A stretch of DNA of 64,000 nucleotides, taken from positions 1 through 64,000 of the forward strand of contig JASBNA010000009.1 in NCBI GenBank assembly GCA_038087015.1, in the 5' to 3' direction. The DNA comes from Cerrena zonata. Its lineage: Eukaryota > Basidiomycota > Agaricomycetes > Polyporales > Cerrenaceae. Below are positions 1 through 12,916 of the stretch, piece after piece. Position 1 is the stretch's first letter. Each line of letters begins with the position of its first letter. Below the pieces are notes generated by a model. The model ran no database searches. It was not told where the DNA came from and saw only the letters and a program-made list of their open reading frames with translations. Made by a program: the position numbers and the translations under genes.

Positions 1-38
1 CCCTCTCTTTCCCTAACACTCACCATCTCATCGTCCCA

Positions 39-3000
39 ATGGCACAATGGGGACAAGGATACCAATACCCCATGCAAACTGGGTTTAACCCCCAACAACA
101 GCAACAACAATTCCAGCAGCAGGGTTATCCTCAGGGAGGTATAGCCCCGCAGCCGACTGGCTTTCCAGGTCAGCAGCAACGTCTGCAACCACAACCGACC
201 GGTTTCCCAGGTGGTTCAGGCTTTCAACAGCCTCAGCAGACAGGCTACCAACCTGGTCTAGTTCCGCAACAAACTGGATTCCCTGGTGGTAACTTCCAGC
301 AAGGTGGTCTACCACCCGTTCCGCCGATTCCATCACAGTTCCAGCAACAGCAGCAAGTCCCTAATGTCACTGGTGGTAACTTCCTGAATGCTCAACCACA
401 ACAGAATCGTTTCCTCTCCCCATCACCTGGTCCTCTCACCGTTCAACCGACTGGGATGGGTGGAATGGGTGGTGGGCTTGGCGGAGGTATGAGGCCGTTA
501 GTACCTCAAGTAACAGGTTTCATCGACCCTCGTCTTCAAATGATGACGAGTACCCTTCTACCCGCAAACCCATCGATGCCATATAACCCCGCTGGCGCGC
601 CTCAATTCCAGCAACAGCAGAATCTCCAGCAGTCATTCTTACAACATAATCAGGCACAGAGAGGAACTGCGGCACCGAAGATTCCTTGGACGTTGAGCAA
701 AGCGGAGAAGAAGATGTACGATCAGGTCTTTAGGGCTTGGGATACGAAGGGTGAAGGCTTCATCTCGGGACAGACTGCGCTTGACGTCTTCAATCAGAGC
801 GGACTTGACAAGGGTGAGCTCGCAAAGATTTGGTATGTAATTAGCAGTGTATCCTATTGATGTTCCAGACCTGATCATGTTTAACGTGTTATTATAGGTC
901 TTTGGCTGATCAAGATAATCGAGGCAAGCTGAACCTGCCGGAATTCCATGTGGCGATGGGCCTCATTTACCGACGTACGTTCAATTCTTCATAACGCATA
1001 CTACTATTTCTGACAAATCCAAATAATAGGTCTGAATGGTAACATCGTTCCCGATGAGTTACCAGAAGAGCTCGTCCCTCCTTCACATCGTGACCTTGAC
1101 GCCTCAGTCGACTTTCTCAAAGACATCCTCAAACACGACACACGCGCACGTTCACCCAACTACGATTCCTCTGCACCTGTTTCCAGACTCAAGGACAGGT
1201 CATTCACTGGTTCTTCTGCGCTCGGTGCAGGTAGTCGGCAAGACGCCACCGTATACAAGCATACTGACGAGAGCCCTCCGGGTGGTTTCTACACTCCTCG
1301 CTCGCGTCATGTGGACCGCAGTGCAATTCGCACTGCAAGCGAGAACGCCAGTCCTGCTGGAGATTTGGAGGATATGAAACGTCAACTGGAGAATACTGCC
1401 AAGATGCTTGATCGCTCTGTTGAGGATTCTAACGCGCGCACGGCTGAAGATGATGCATTGGAGAGGGAGATGTCGGATGTCCGGTATCGTATCAAGCGGA
1501 TTCAGGACGATTTGGATTATGTTTCCCGTGGGCCGAGGTCGACTGCTAAGGACGAGGAAAGACGACGTTTGGAGAGGGAGTTGCTCAGTTTGATGCACGA
1601 GCGCGTTCCTGAGCTCGAGAGGAAAATCAAGGATCGTGAAGAGAGGAAGAAACGCGAACAGAGAGAATGGGATCGTGACCGTGACCGTCGTAATGAACGG
1701 TTTGGCAGGTTCAGTGATAGGGACGACCCGTATTCGCGTTATGATGATAGGGATAGGGACCGTGATCGTGATCGTGACTACAGGTCGTACGACAGGGAAG
1801 ACCGCGACCGCGATTACAGGGACAAGGATCGGGAACGCGACTATGAGCGCGACAGACCTTATTCTCGGAATAGGGATAGAGACTATGACCGACCTCGTAG
1901 TCCACCTAGGACTCGTTCGCCTGCACCTCCTCCTGCACCACCTCCCGTCGCTGCTCGTGCTTCGCCAGCTCCCGCTTCTCCGGCTAGTGCTGCACCATCG
2001 ACGAAGAACATGACACCTGAAGAACGTAAAGCGTTTATTCAGGCGGAAGCTCAGAGGAAGTTACAGGAGCGTATGCGTGCACTTGGTGTCACTACTACCG
2101 CTAGTCCTTCTCCAAAATTGGATACTAGTGTCGAGGATCGATTAGCTCAGGAGAAGAAAGAAGCTGAAGAGAGAGCGAAGGCAGCCGAAAAGGAAGCAGA
2201 GGACAGAGAGCGACTCAGACGAGAAAGATTGCAAAGGGAAGGTGTTTCGCCTACCGATGCTACACCACCCGCACCTCCCGTACCTCCAGTCCCAGCTGCT
2301 CCTGTGGCAGCACCCAAAGCACCTCCCCCAGCACCCAAACCTCGGGCTCCTGCTCCCCCTCCACCGCGTAAAGGATCTGCTCCTAAACCTCCCGCTGCTC
2401 GTATTGCACCACCGGCACCAGCACCAGCACCTCCGGCACCTCCTCCAGCCCCGGTACAGCCTGAAATTGACCCGGAGGAAGAGGCGTTCAAAGCTCGTGA
2501 GGCTGCCTTGAGAAAAGCCCGGGAGGAACGTTTGGAAAGACTTCGTCGGATGGAAGAGGAGGAAGAGGAAGCTGCTCGTCGTTTGGAAGAAGAGTTTAAG
2601 GCTCGAAGACAACAATTTGCTTCACCTCCGCCCGCTCCTGCTCCTGTCGCTGCTCCTCCCGCACCTCCCCCTCAACCTGCCGTCGTTTCTCCTCCAGTTG
2701 CACCTCCCGCCCCTCCTCCCGCTCCGCCTGCACCTCCTGCACCACCAGCTGTGTCTCCTCCAGTCGATAAGGCAAAGACGAATCCTTTCAGCAAGTTGAT
2801 GCAAGAAGGAAGCTCGGTTACTAGCTCACCTGCTGCAAACGGTGGTACTAATCCATTCTTCAAAAATCAGGCTCCAACTTCGCCTCCTGCTCCGGCACCG
2901 CCACCTTCAATCCCACCACCCTCTAAGAGTCCTGCACCTCCCGCTGTGAAGACATCCTATAATACTGCTCCTGCTGAAAGTGACGACGATTGGGGAGACA

Positions 3001-6000
3001 TTCAAGAGAAGGATGATGACGATAGTAGTGAGGACGAGTTGGATTCGTCCCGTGCTACGCGTAATAAACTTGCTCAGCAGCTCTTTGGTAGTATCATGCC
3101 TCCATCACGTCCTCAGTCTACTGCACCTGTTCCCTCTACACCTACACAAGCTGTTGCACCCCCACCACCATCTTCAGCCCCTCCCGCTCCTCCAGCTCCG
3201 GCTGCACCCCCAGCCCCTCCTGCTCCGGTCGCGCCTCCTGCACCAGCAGCGGTTGCAGCCCCTGCTCCCACTGGTGATCGTGGTGCCCTTTTGAGTGCTA
3301 TTCAAGGTGGTGCACGTCTAAGGAAGGCAAAGACGAACGATCGTAGTGCTGCTCCCATTTCAGGCAAAGTTATCGGTGACGTTGCTCCTCCACCACATAT
3401 CAACGCGGCTGTCAGACCACCTTCACCTCCCGCACCTGCCCCCGAACCTGAGTATGCTTCTAATCCTACTCTCGCACTACCACCTATGGTTGCTGGTGGA
3501 AGCACGTCAAGCACCGGTTCGAGAGGTAGCAACAGGGATTCCGTGGATTGGTATGCAGGCCTTGCGGCGGATACTGGAATTTCCGAAGCCCCATCTCATC
3601 TCCCCTCGATGGCGGAAGAAGAGGAAGAGAGTGCTCCTGTTCCTCAGATTCAGGTTGACTCTGAGGCTGACGCTTCTGATGCTTTGGAGGATGTCGACCG
3701 TTCTGTACAGTTCCGAGTGCGCACGTTGTATGCGTACGATGCACAACGTGTGGAGGAATTGAGTACGTATTTTCTTTCTACACTCGCTTTCGGTTGAAAG
3801 TCTGACAAGTTATATAGCATTCGATCGCAATCAGGTCGTTCTTGCTCATCCATCAAAATCTGGAGGTGATTGGTGGTACGGTTCTCTTGCCAAAGGTGGT
3901 TCTTCCGGTTTCTTCCCCAGCACCTACGTCCAGAAATATGAGACTTGTAAGAATTGCACGTTCTACTCATTCATTGGATCCTACTTACTGTGTTTACGAT
4001 CAGCTACTGCTAAAGCTTTATATTCTTATGCCGCTGGCAATTCAGACGAGCTCTCATTCGAGGAAGGTGATGACCTCACTATTGTCGGCAAAGTCGATGC
4101 AGACTGGTGGGAGACAGAGAAGGATGGTGCTGTGTTTGTGGTTCCTGCTGCTTATTTGGAGATGATTGAGGGTTAGTTTTCATGTTCTTCCTCACGTTCC
4201 CTCGTTTACATTGCTATCCGGCGACAACAGGCTGAATACTTTCCTTTTTCTCTTTTTTCTCTTTTACATGTATCTCATCAATAACGCCCTTTCAAATACG
4301 CCGTAATTGATTTCAATCTACTAGACTCAGCTTTAACACCTCGTCCACTCCCCATCGTTGCTAACACTCAAGATTCAGTGGGCTTGGAGCCTACCGCTGA
4401 TCAAACTTCTGAGCGAACTCCTACCGTCGCCAATATTGAGCGTGCTGAGGACTCCGACGATTCAGATGATTGGGATTCCGATGATGACGCTTTCACAACG
4501 GCTTCCGAATCACCTTCCTCGGATGACGAAGAACTCACAGAGGAACAGAGAAAGCTCGAACACGATGCCCGTGAAGCTGAACGTCTTCGAGTTCTTGAGG
4601 CGGCTGGATTGATCATTAAATCCGACAAAAAGCCACCTCCAAGGCCGGTTCGAACACGAAGTCGTCGTCGACGTCGTGAGCCTCCTGGTGTGCCTCAGGC
4701 TAAGCCACATACACACAAAGAACTACCTTCTTTACCAGAACCTGAAAGTCCTGACCACTCCCTGCGATTAGACGATGCATATGAACGATACGAAACATAC
4801 AGGCAGAATCAGACCAATCTCAACCGATTGTCTGTAGCATCTATGGACAACATGAGTATACCGGGTAGTCCGAGTCCTTCTGGATCTCAACATAATATCC
4901 CTCGAAGCCCGTCGGCGGACGTGGAAAGTCGATCTCACTCTCATTTCTTACATTTCTTTGGGCGGAATAGAACGCCAGCTAACGATGGTGAAACTCGCGT
5001 AATGCCTGTCATTTCTGCTCCTATCCTTCAGAAGGACCCGAGTGCATCTCCGGATATTAGCGAAGACTTTGGAACGGTATATTTCACTCTATTTCTCAAG
5101 CAAAAGTTTGGCGTTGAGTTTATTTCTCGTTTGTTTTTCAGTCTTGGGCTAGTCTTGTAGACAAGTCGGCGCTACAAGAAATCCCACAGAAGGAACGTCG
5201 ACGTCAAGAGGTACCTACTTCTCTATACCTGTTCGCTATTATGTCTTGCTAATCATGCATTTTAGGCAATATTCGAGTTTATTGCTACAGAAGCAGCCTA
5301 TGTCCGTGATTTGCAGCTCATCGTTGAGGTATTTTATTCGTCAGTACTGTACACCAGGTCCATTAACTCATGCTTCTATTGTAGGTCTTCTATCGGAATC
5401 TTCTCCCCCTACTGGATCAGAAAGCTGTCACTGTCATATTCGCTAATGTCGAAGATATCCTGCTCGTAAACACGGTATTGTTCTTGCTCTCATATTAACT
5501 CGACAACAAGACTTACCGACTGCGACTAGACATTTTTGAGTTCCCTAGAAGAACGTCAGAGAGACTGTCGCTTGTACATCGACAAGATAGGTGACATTTT
5601 AAGGAACAATATGTCTAACATGGGCTTATATATGGTATAATCCCAACGTAATCAACTATTGATACGGTATACTGAAATATGATATAGGAGTATTGTGTCA
5701 ACCAATCTACTGCGATAAAGGTCTTGCAATCTCTTCGACAGAATCGAGGTGATCTAGCGATGCATTTACAGGTATATCTTTATCTTCGTGCTCTGATAAC
5801 ATGTGTATTCACTCCATTCAGAAACTCCGTGATGATCCAGCAGTTCGCAATCTCGACCTCTCGAGTTACCTTCTGGTACCCAGTAAGTCATCGATCCTTA
5901 CTAACGAAGTCCACCACTCATGCCCCATATCTTTATCATTAGTGCAACGTTTGACCCGATATCCACTCCTTATCAAACAGGTTTGCTTTATTCGCGCTCC

Positions 6001-6731
6001 TCGACATGTTCCATACTAACATGTACAAGATTATCCACTACACAGACCTCGAAGAAGATAAACGGCCCTGCGAACGCGCTTTAGACATGGCCCAGAGCAT
6101 TCTAAACCATATCAATGAGACTATCCGCGAACAAGAAGGTCGTGAAAGGTTGAAGATCATCTCAAACGACCTCTGGATAGGTCAAGGGTGTGTTACCTAA
6201 TTTCATCTCTTCGGAAGCGATTTTCTGACTCACGTTTTTATCAGACGTTTGGATCTGACTGAACCCACACGCAACATGGGAGCCAGAAAACTGCTGAGAG
6301 AAGGAGTTGTGACAAAGGCGAAGAGTGGCCGCAAACTATCTGCATTCCTCTGTAGCGATATTCTCGTTCTCACCGATGCAAACGCGAAATCCCTGTATCG
6401 CATGGTAAGACTCCTTTCTCTGAAACAAAGGGAGGAATACTCAAAACTAAACGTAGCCAATCCCACTTTCGGAGCTTCAAGTGTCTGAATACCCTGGCAA
6501 TCGAGGTTCGTTGCAACGCATAGTTTGCTGAAATAATCTCATATTCTCCTCACAGATGATCTTGCCTTCCAATTATCATTGGCCTATCCTCGAGGAGGAG
6601 ATAAGATTGGCCTTCGTGCTTCATCAGCTCGAGACTGCCAGCTTTGGATGTCAACTATAGAAAAAGCTTGCCACAATTGTCGTGAAGCCGACCGGCGTGC
6701 TTCAGCTCGCAGATCGAAAAGTCATGCATAA
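39..6731 (+). CDS. CIN1: Intersectin/Pan1-like endocytic scaffold with RhoGEF (EH-SH3-SH3-DH-PH)
   Basis: This is a multidomain endocytic and actin-regulating scaffold fused to a Rho/Cdc42 exchange factor. Exons read from splice sites: 39-832, 898-974, 1030-3762, 3818-3946, 4004-4171, 4325-5076, 5142-5210, 5266-5328, 5385-5474, 5530-5634, 5688-5771, 5822-5882, 5943-5980, 6030-6187, 6245-6404, 6457-6505 and 6556-6731. They sum to 5706 nt, or 1901 aa, in one frame. Domains in order: a Q/G/P-rich N-terminus; one EH domain (about 213-305, with KIWSLADQDNRGKL across intron 1); a coiled coil (about 385-460); an RD-rich stretch (about 504-578); a long Ala/Pro-rich linker; two SH3 domains (about 1186-1300, with ALYSYAAG and DWWETEKDG); a DH domain (about 1565-1755, with MQRLTRYPLLIKQ); and a C-terminal PH domain. 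The architecture matches intersectins and the Cryptococcus Cin1 protein; the symbol is by analogy. CT-rich sequence precedes the ATG, as expected for a 5' leader. Confidence 0.93.
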
Positions 6732-7070
6732 TTGGCACACTTCTTATAATATCTAGAACATACCAGCTCATTTTGCTTCGTGGACATTATTTTTCATTCT
6801 CATCTCTGGTTCATTTACATCTTGGACAATATACGACTCATCTTTTCTTGCTGTTTGTATGTTACGTCAAGTAATCTTAGTCATATCTTACGTCTTCTGC
6901 TTAATAGGTGCTCGCACCATTGGAAAGATGACCCCAGGTTGTCGTCACCATCTAGCGAGGTTCTCTTCCCAGTAATTGGTCAAAATAATCTGATTTAAGC
7001 GCAAACCTACAGTGTCGTTAGAAATACAAGTTACCACGTAAATGAATGCTACATAGATTTGACGGAATAT
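6732..7070. other. Convergent intergenic spacer
   Basis: This is an AT-rich gap of about 340 bp between the tail-to-tail RhoGEF and MFS genes. It should hold both 3' untranslated regions. I see no coding signal. Confidence 0.6.
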
Positions 7071-9548
7071 TCAATACAAATACCGGAAGCCCTTTCTCTT
7101 CTCCAAAGCTTGCTCAAATGTGATGCCCTCCAACCTAGCAGCCTCTTCGATTCGTTTCCTGCGTGCAACACTGATATCCAAAAGTTCCTTTCGATCCAGG
7201 TCCTGGTTCTCTTTTACCAGGATACATCGCATGACTACATCGAATAAGTCATCACGTCCCTCATCGTGAACATGAAACCACTTACTCAAAGCTAACACCC
7301 AAGCGAAAACCAAGGAGCCTATTCCGATAAACATAGAAGGATGATAGTTCGGACCCCATGTCGACTTCCATGCATATGACCCGATGCTATCTTCACCATT
7401 AGAACGAGATGTGAAAATATGATGGTAGACATACAGGTTTCCCAAGTTACCTAGCCCGTTAACAAGAGCAATGGCCGCGGACCTTTTTGCCGGAGGACGA
7501 GGGACGGCATTTGACAGCCATACCAGAGTGATCGCAAAACCTGATACGTTGAGAGCTGATATCAATATTCATTTTGGTAGAGCATTTGACTTGGAACCAG
7601 ACCTGCAAATCCACACCCCATCAAGAACATTGCGACATATCGACCAGCCACAGACATGGTAGTAGTCGCGATGATGAAGCCGAGAATAACGACTAGCCAC
7701 CATGTACTGATGTGGAAGAAACGCTCCCCGGTGCGGTCTGAATAGCGCAGGCAGAAAATGTTAGTAAGATTGTAGTTATAATAGAGAGGAGAGGAGCTCA
7801 CCCGCATGCCACTCATTGAGGCAACAAATAATGGTGGCGAAGATCCACGGAGGAGCGGCCAGTAGGAGACTAATCGTAGTGTTGAACCCAAGAGTGGAAG
7901 TAAGCCTGGGTATATTGTGTTATTTGTTTTTTGAAGTGAATAATCCAATTATATTTTGAATATAGTGTATTAAGGCTCACGTTGGAAAGAAATTCTGGAA
8001 GCTCATGCCGAGGAGTTGCGCACAAGACATCAGAGCGAAGATAGGAACTTTGATGTCTTTCAATGCTTGAATCAGCCCTGTGAACATCCTATACAAGAAA
8101 ATGTGAGATAAAACGAGCGGAATCACTCTCTAACGTACGACTCTTGACCGAGGTCTTCATCTGCTTCCCCAGCGTCCTCTGACAGTCGAATCTGAGCCAA
8201 ACGTCGCTGAGCGGGCGACAGCCATCGAGTGTTGTGGGGCTATATCCCAATCATAGGTAAACTGTCGATTGGGGTTACAGTTTACTCACATAATCAGGCA
8301 ACGCCCAGCTAGACAATTTGGTCGCTTTAGCGTATATCGGAAGAACGTATACACCGTACTCACATTGCCAGGAACCCAACACAAATCGTGAGGGAACCCT
8401 AAAGGATCAGGGTGTGATATGTCTGAAACCCGACAAGGAAACAAGAGTTGCGTACCTCGATATAAAAAAGCCTAGGCATGTGGTCAGTGTGGCATTTCCC
8501 TTGTCTCAAGGAACGTACCATCGCCAGGCACGAATTCCTCGTGCGCCTTCCATTCCAGATAGAATACCCGCAGCGATCAACTTTGATCAAACGAGTTGGT
8601 TGTCAGCATCCTCGAAACAAACTTTGAGCTTACTGACACTTCCGAGTGCATTTGATACCAAAAGCCCTCCAAACAGAATTGCAGATCTAAAGGCCAATTC
8701 CTGATTTTGCAAACAATCTATTTGAGTAGTAGGAAATACACTTTTCTTACTTACCTTCCGAGTATACCAGCACGATAGCAAATATATCGTCCCGGGATAG
8801 AAAGCAGCCTTTCATGGTATATAAGTAAATTTTATGTATCAACAAGAACAAGCATGGTGCCATTTTTACCTCCGGAAGTCCGATGAAAATTCGAGTGGCA
8901 AGAATTCCGGAGTAGTCCTTCGTAACCTGTGATATGTCGTTAGAAAACCACGACAAATGCAACAACAAAGGAAGTTGGCGTACACCAGTGAGCGCACTTG
9001 TCAGCCCCCATAGAATCACACAGCCAGGTATATAATATGAGGGTCTATCGGGAGGAGATTAGCTGAGGAACAGATCAGGATTTTCTGACTCTACCTGGAT
9101 ATCTTGTTCAAGATCATGTTTGATGGAATTTGTGCAGGAACGTATGTGACATAAAGAACAGCAAGAACGGTCGAGTATTGCACGTCTGGGTAGAGAGATG
9201 TAGTAAAAACTCCCTCTAGTCGTCTTATGCTTACCAGTGAGATGAAGATCATCCTGAAGACCTTCGATTCGTGCTGCGGTGACCGCGTTTCGCTTCATTC
9301 GCTCTATGTTAGGCTTTCCACATAGGTCAAATCACAAAACATACGTCGATATAATTCATCAGATAGATCAAGATCACAGTGGGCAGGAGTCGCATATCGA
9401 GAAGCCTCACAAGAAGCTTCTCATCCCGTTCGCGATTCTCCAGTGACGAAAGTTCTGCCTTAGGATCCTTGACTTCGATATGATCGATGGCAGCGTCATT
9501 CTTGTCTTCATCTTCCCAGATGTTGTCGGTTCTTGATTCGGTGGGCAT
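7071..9548 (-). CDS. MFS transporter, anion:cation symporter (allantoate/nicotinate permease-like)
   Basis: This is a 12-TM plasma-membrane permease of the ACS family (Dal5/Tna1-like), probably importing an organic anion; the substrate cannot be read from sequence. The start at 9546-9548 gives the usual charged cytoplasmic N-terminus (MPTESRTDNIW). About 15 small exons follow, for example 9345-9548, 9235-9301, 9095-9185, 8984-9044, 8870-8926, 8755-8808, 8519-8580, 8456-8471, 8364-8398 and 8290-8308. Diagnostic blocks are LLPTVILIYLMNYID in TM1, VPAQIPSNMILNK, the ATRIFIGLPEAAFYPG block around TM4, RAWRWLFYIEG before the central loop, and the GNLGNL block. The hydrophilic C-tail ends in KRKGFRYLY. 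The exon ending near 8623 is uncertain, because joining it needs either a 42-nt intron or a non-consensus donor. One internal intron is 48 nt and stays open if retained. Confidence 0.88.
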
Positions 9549-10588
9549 GACAGAGGTCACGAAGAGAGAGGTAAGAGCCAGCTGTAGGTACAAATATAGG
9601 TCAGCCAGTAAGGAACGTGCTTTCCTCGCATTTAGTTCGGTCGCTTCCGGATGATGTGGAGTTTCCAGGTTCTTCTTCTAGCTCGCACATGACACCGGAA
9701 GGAGTCAGCCAAAGGAGGGACAGCCATTCGCGGAGGGTGAAGTCTTTGCGTGGTATTTGCATTGCAGACTCCAGGAAGTATGCCACTATCATCCTCATGG
9801 TTGAGATATGAAGAACGTATCTAGGAAATTTGACAGCTGACAGGTCAGCCGGCCAGGGAGTTTGGGGTAAGATACTACCATCTCGATACCGTTCGTACGA
9901 CAGTTTCCCACTTCGTACGCCATTGTGTTGATGGTTCAACTTTCAGAGACGAATTTTACCTATTTCAAGAATGTTGTATTCAGTGGCTAAAGCAATTCGG
10001 GGATAGAAAGCGTTTCGACGGTGCCATGACTCTCGCCAGATTTATCGTCGACGCAACTCTCTTCTGGGAGATCTATAAAAGGCCGAACAGAGGGAAAGCT
10101 GCGGGGTTAGTATAAAATCCATTGATTACGTGGGTGACACAGTATAGCCTTGTAACGGTACAATCATCGAGTTGTGTTCACTGCTCAGCGAGAAGAAGGA
10201 ACTTTTACGTAGCGCTGGCCACCGTCATCACCTATATTTAGAATATCTACTTGAAGCGAATCGATTCTCATTCGCGGATAATCACATGCCCTCCGTCATA
10301 TATGGTGTTGGGATAGTTGTAAGCACCAAGAAAAACTGTTCAAGTTGATGCGAACATAGGTTCAAGAGATGAAACGTGAGGAAATGGAGAGATAAAAACT
10401 AATGTTTACATGAAGTTAAAGTGAGATAGCCGGGTAGGGAGATAGATGGATTGATGGGATTGTATGGTCACAAAAAAGGTGCATTTGATACAATTTACAA
10501 GGAGTGGACTCGTGTGATTAGAGTCGAATGTTTCGCTTCGAAATGGGTGGGCGTGTAGAATCAAAACGATTACGTCACGGAAAGGCAG
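9549..10588. other. Spacer containing a diverged repeat block
   Basis: No convincing gene is seen between the MFS gene and the next membrane protein. The segment about 9690-9990 is related to 14200-14440. On the minus strand both copies carry an ATG followed by a short similar peptide start (MAYEVGN and MTHEVGE). An open stretch of 112 codons on the minus strand at 9601-9939 covers it, but the related copy has a stop in the matching frame. Confidence 0.4.
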
Positions 10589-12110
10589 TCAGTGGAAGTG
10601 GGGGAAAGCAGACAACGACCAGTCAATGTCAGTATAGACACTTTCTGGGAGACTCCAGAATGAAACGACGACGAGAACGAAGATACATATACGTGAGAAG
10701 CCAAATAGGATGGCGATGAAGGTGGTCAGAGGGAATATCCGTCCTGCGACCTTCTGGTATCTATATTCGATGCATCCAGCGATGCTGCCACATATTGTGA
10801 CAATGATTTGTATTAGACAACATGATCGCCAGAGCCACTGGCCTGTGGTATTGATGAATTCGGTGTTCCAAAGCGGAATGGCGTGAATAGCCCCAATCAG
10901 GATACCTGCCAGGCTGAAGATACCACATGCAACTAAACAAAGTCTAAGTTGAATTTCATGATCTGTGCTGGTATATTGAAGTAAACTTACTTAGCCATGA
11001 TTTGAGAGGATCGAAGAAAGCTCGGTTCAGGGGTGTAAAGCGAGCCCTGTTGTCAAGTCTTGTAGGAAGCTCGGACGAAGTAGTATTGGTCTCTTCGTCT
11101 GCAAGCGGAATGGGAGCGTAGGGCTGTCCGACCGATGTCGAAGTTGAAGAGGCCTTCATAATAGCCGAGGTAACGTTGTCGGGTTCTTTGACGGAATGAG
11201 GCTTGAACAGGTCATCTCGTAAAGTGATCCGTCCTTGTACATCGTATGGCTTGTGCAACCAACAAAGATAGGTGATTACCGAGCAAACAATGAATGCACA
11301 TGTTGTGACCTCTAGTTCTGAGACTGCACGACCCTCCGCCAATCGTACGGCACATTGAATTAGCAGCCAAGATGCCTGGCATACGGTGAATAGCTTCACA
11401 AGTGTGTCCTGTTTGGATCGATCATTGATATCCTTCTCTATACGTACAACGTTGAGTTCGAATTCCGCCCCCTTTTGTTTCCTAATGCGTTCAAACCACT
11501 CGAAGAACTCCCGGCCACTGACCAGATGCTCTCCCTTCTCCAGCTCAAACCCACCCATATCAGCGAAGAACGCAAGCTTTGTTGTCCAATTTGGTTGCCC
11601 ACAGCTACGCATGAAGATCACGCCATCTCTGGCACTCAGTCGTTCCAATGTTGCAAGGAAGACGATGGACTCGGGTGCGAAGATATTGAATACCATGAAA
11701 ATGACCTTGTGCGCGACGGGTATCGTCATAAGCCAACACATGTAGTCAAAGCAAAGCAAAATCATCCGCATAACATTGCCTCGATTTTGATACTTTGCCC
11801 TTATTTGTTTCGCAAATTCCCTAGACTCTCCATTGGAGATATCGATGTGTATCGAAATATACACGCAGGTGAATATGATAGAAACGCATGTCCAAATGAG
11901 GTCCAAGGTCCCACGGGCTTCAGGACCTGGAACATAGCCAAGTCGATGGTCAGAGTCGGTGAACTGTGTCTTGTGACCAAAGTGAAAGACAACGGCAATA
12001 ATGATAATTGTGGATGGCACGGATACGAATATGAGGGCGAGCGAGATTAGAAAGATGAGTTCCAGGTCAAATGCAAGGAAACCCTGGCCTGAGAAAGGCT
12101 TTCTGGACAT
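10589..12110 (-). CDS. Agaricomycete-type multi-pass membrane protein of unknown function
   Basis: Two exons, 10991-12110 and 10589-10932, joined across a GTAAGT...AG intron, encode 487 aa. It resembles the large uncharacterised membrane-protein family common in Agaricomycetes. Family marks seen are an N-terminal TM followed by RGTLDLIWTC and a second TM, a soluble middle segment with Trp/Cys-rich motifs, then QASWLLIQC, a TM, and WLHKPYDVQGR. After a low-complexity loop there are about three more TM segments, and the protein ends SLPESVYTDIDWS...PHFH. Function is unknown. The ATG at 12108-12110 follows CGACAG, which could be a splice acceptor, so an upstream exon is possible. Confidence 0.78.
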
Positions 12111-12916
12111 CTGTCGAAGGTAGAGTTCGATGGAATACTACAGGATCACAATGAAGAGTCCAGATTACGTTGAATGCACGAGGTGTTGTTTTCGCAGTTC
12201 GCGTAGTTTGGGGTGGTCCCACGCATATGTGTTGGAAGATAGTCTTATACGACTCGTGTGCGCTTGAAGATTACCTTGACATGCTTGAAAACGCAGGTTG
12301 TCACTCGTGTGGGGGAGCCAGATTTAATAAGGAGACCAAAGTCGCAAAGAACCGAGGAATGAGGAGCTTTAGGCGGAGTGGCATTACACGCGCCATCCAG
12401 GAAGACATGTCATGTATTGCCTGGAATACTATCCAGACGCGGATGCTATATGAGAGATAAGAGACATGCAGGCAGACTGAAGTAAACCAAATCTTGTGTA
12501 GCTCAGTGGCCACTTACCTATTGTTCTTTGCATCAATCCGACCCTAGTCACGACATAGGATCAGAAACGAACTGGAGGGCGAGGCTCTCTTGAAGATCTT
12601 TCGATGTTCCAGTGTCCGACAGCTTGACACTATTGACAGCAGCGCTCGAATTGTCGTCGTTGAGTCTAAGATCTAGATCACTAAGACCGCTGACAGACTA
12701 CTGTCCGTGATAAGGAGTAAATTAAGCGGGACAGCGGCCCGGGGGGAACGCTCCTCACCAATGCAACATCCCTCGGGTCGCGATGATAAGAATCGCATGG
12801 TTATGAGAAGTCAACAAAGGCAGAAGAGAGATGTATTTCACCAAGATATAAATGGTTCGTGACACAATGGGACATCAATGCATATACCCGATAGAAAGCT
12901 TGGAATATTAAGGCTT
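12111..12916. other. Spacer between two minus-strand genes
   Basis: About 800 bp that should carry the promoter and leader of the membrane protein gene. A minus-strand ATG plus a GTAAGT donor near 12515-12530 could start an upstream exon, but the joined frame stops quickly. No independent gene is supported. Confidence 0.4.

Noticed and set aside
1660..1900. RD-rich repeat as a separate tandem repeat element
   Set aside because: It is the low-complexity Arg/Asp-rich coding segment of the RhoGEF scaffold, in frame with it.
2142..2615. 157-codon minus-strand frame inside the RhoGEF gene
   Set aside because: Antisense shadow of the Ala/Pro-rich and charged repeats of the plus-strand gene.
11475..12050. 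191-codon plus-strand frame opposite the membrane protein gene
   Set aside because: Antisense shadow of the well-supported minus-strand exon 10991-12110.
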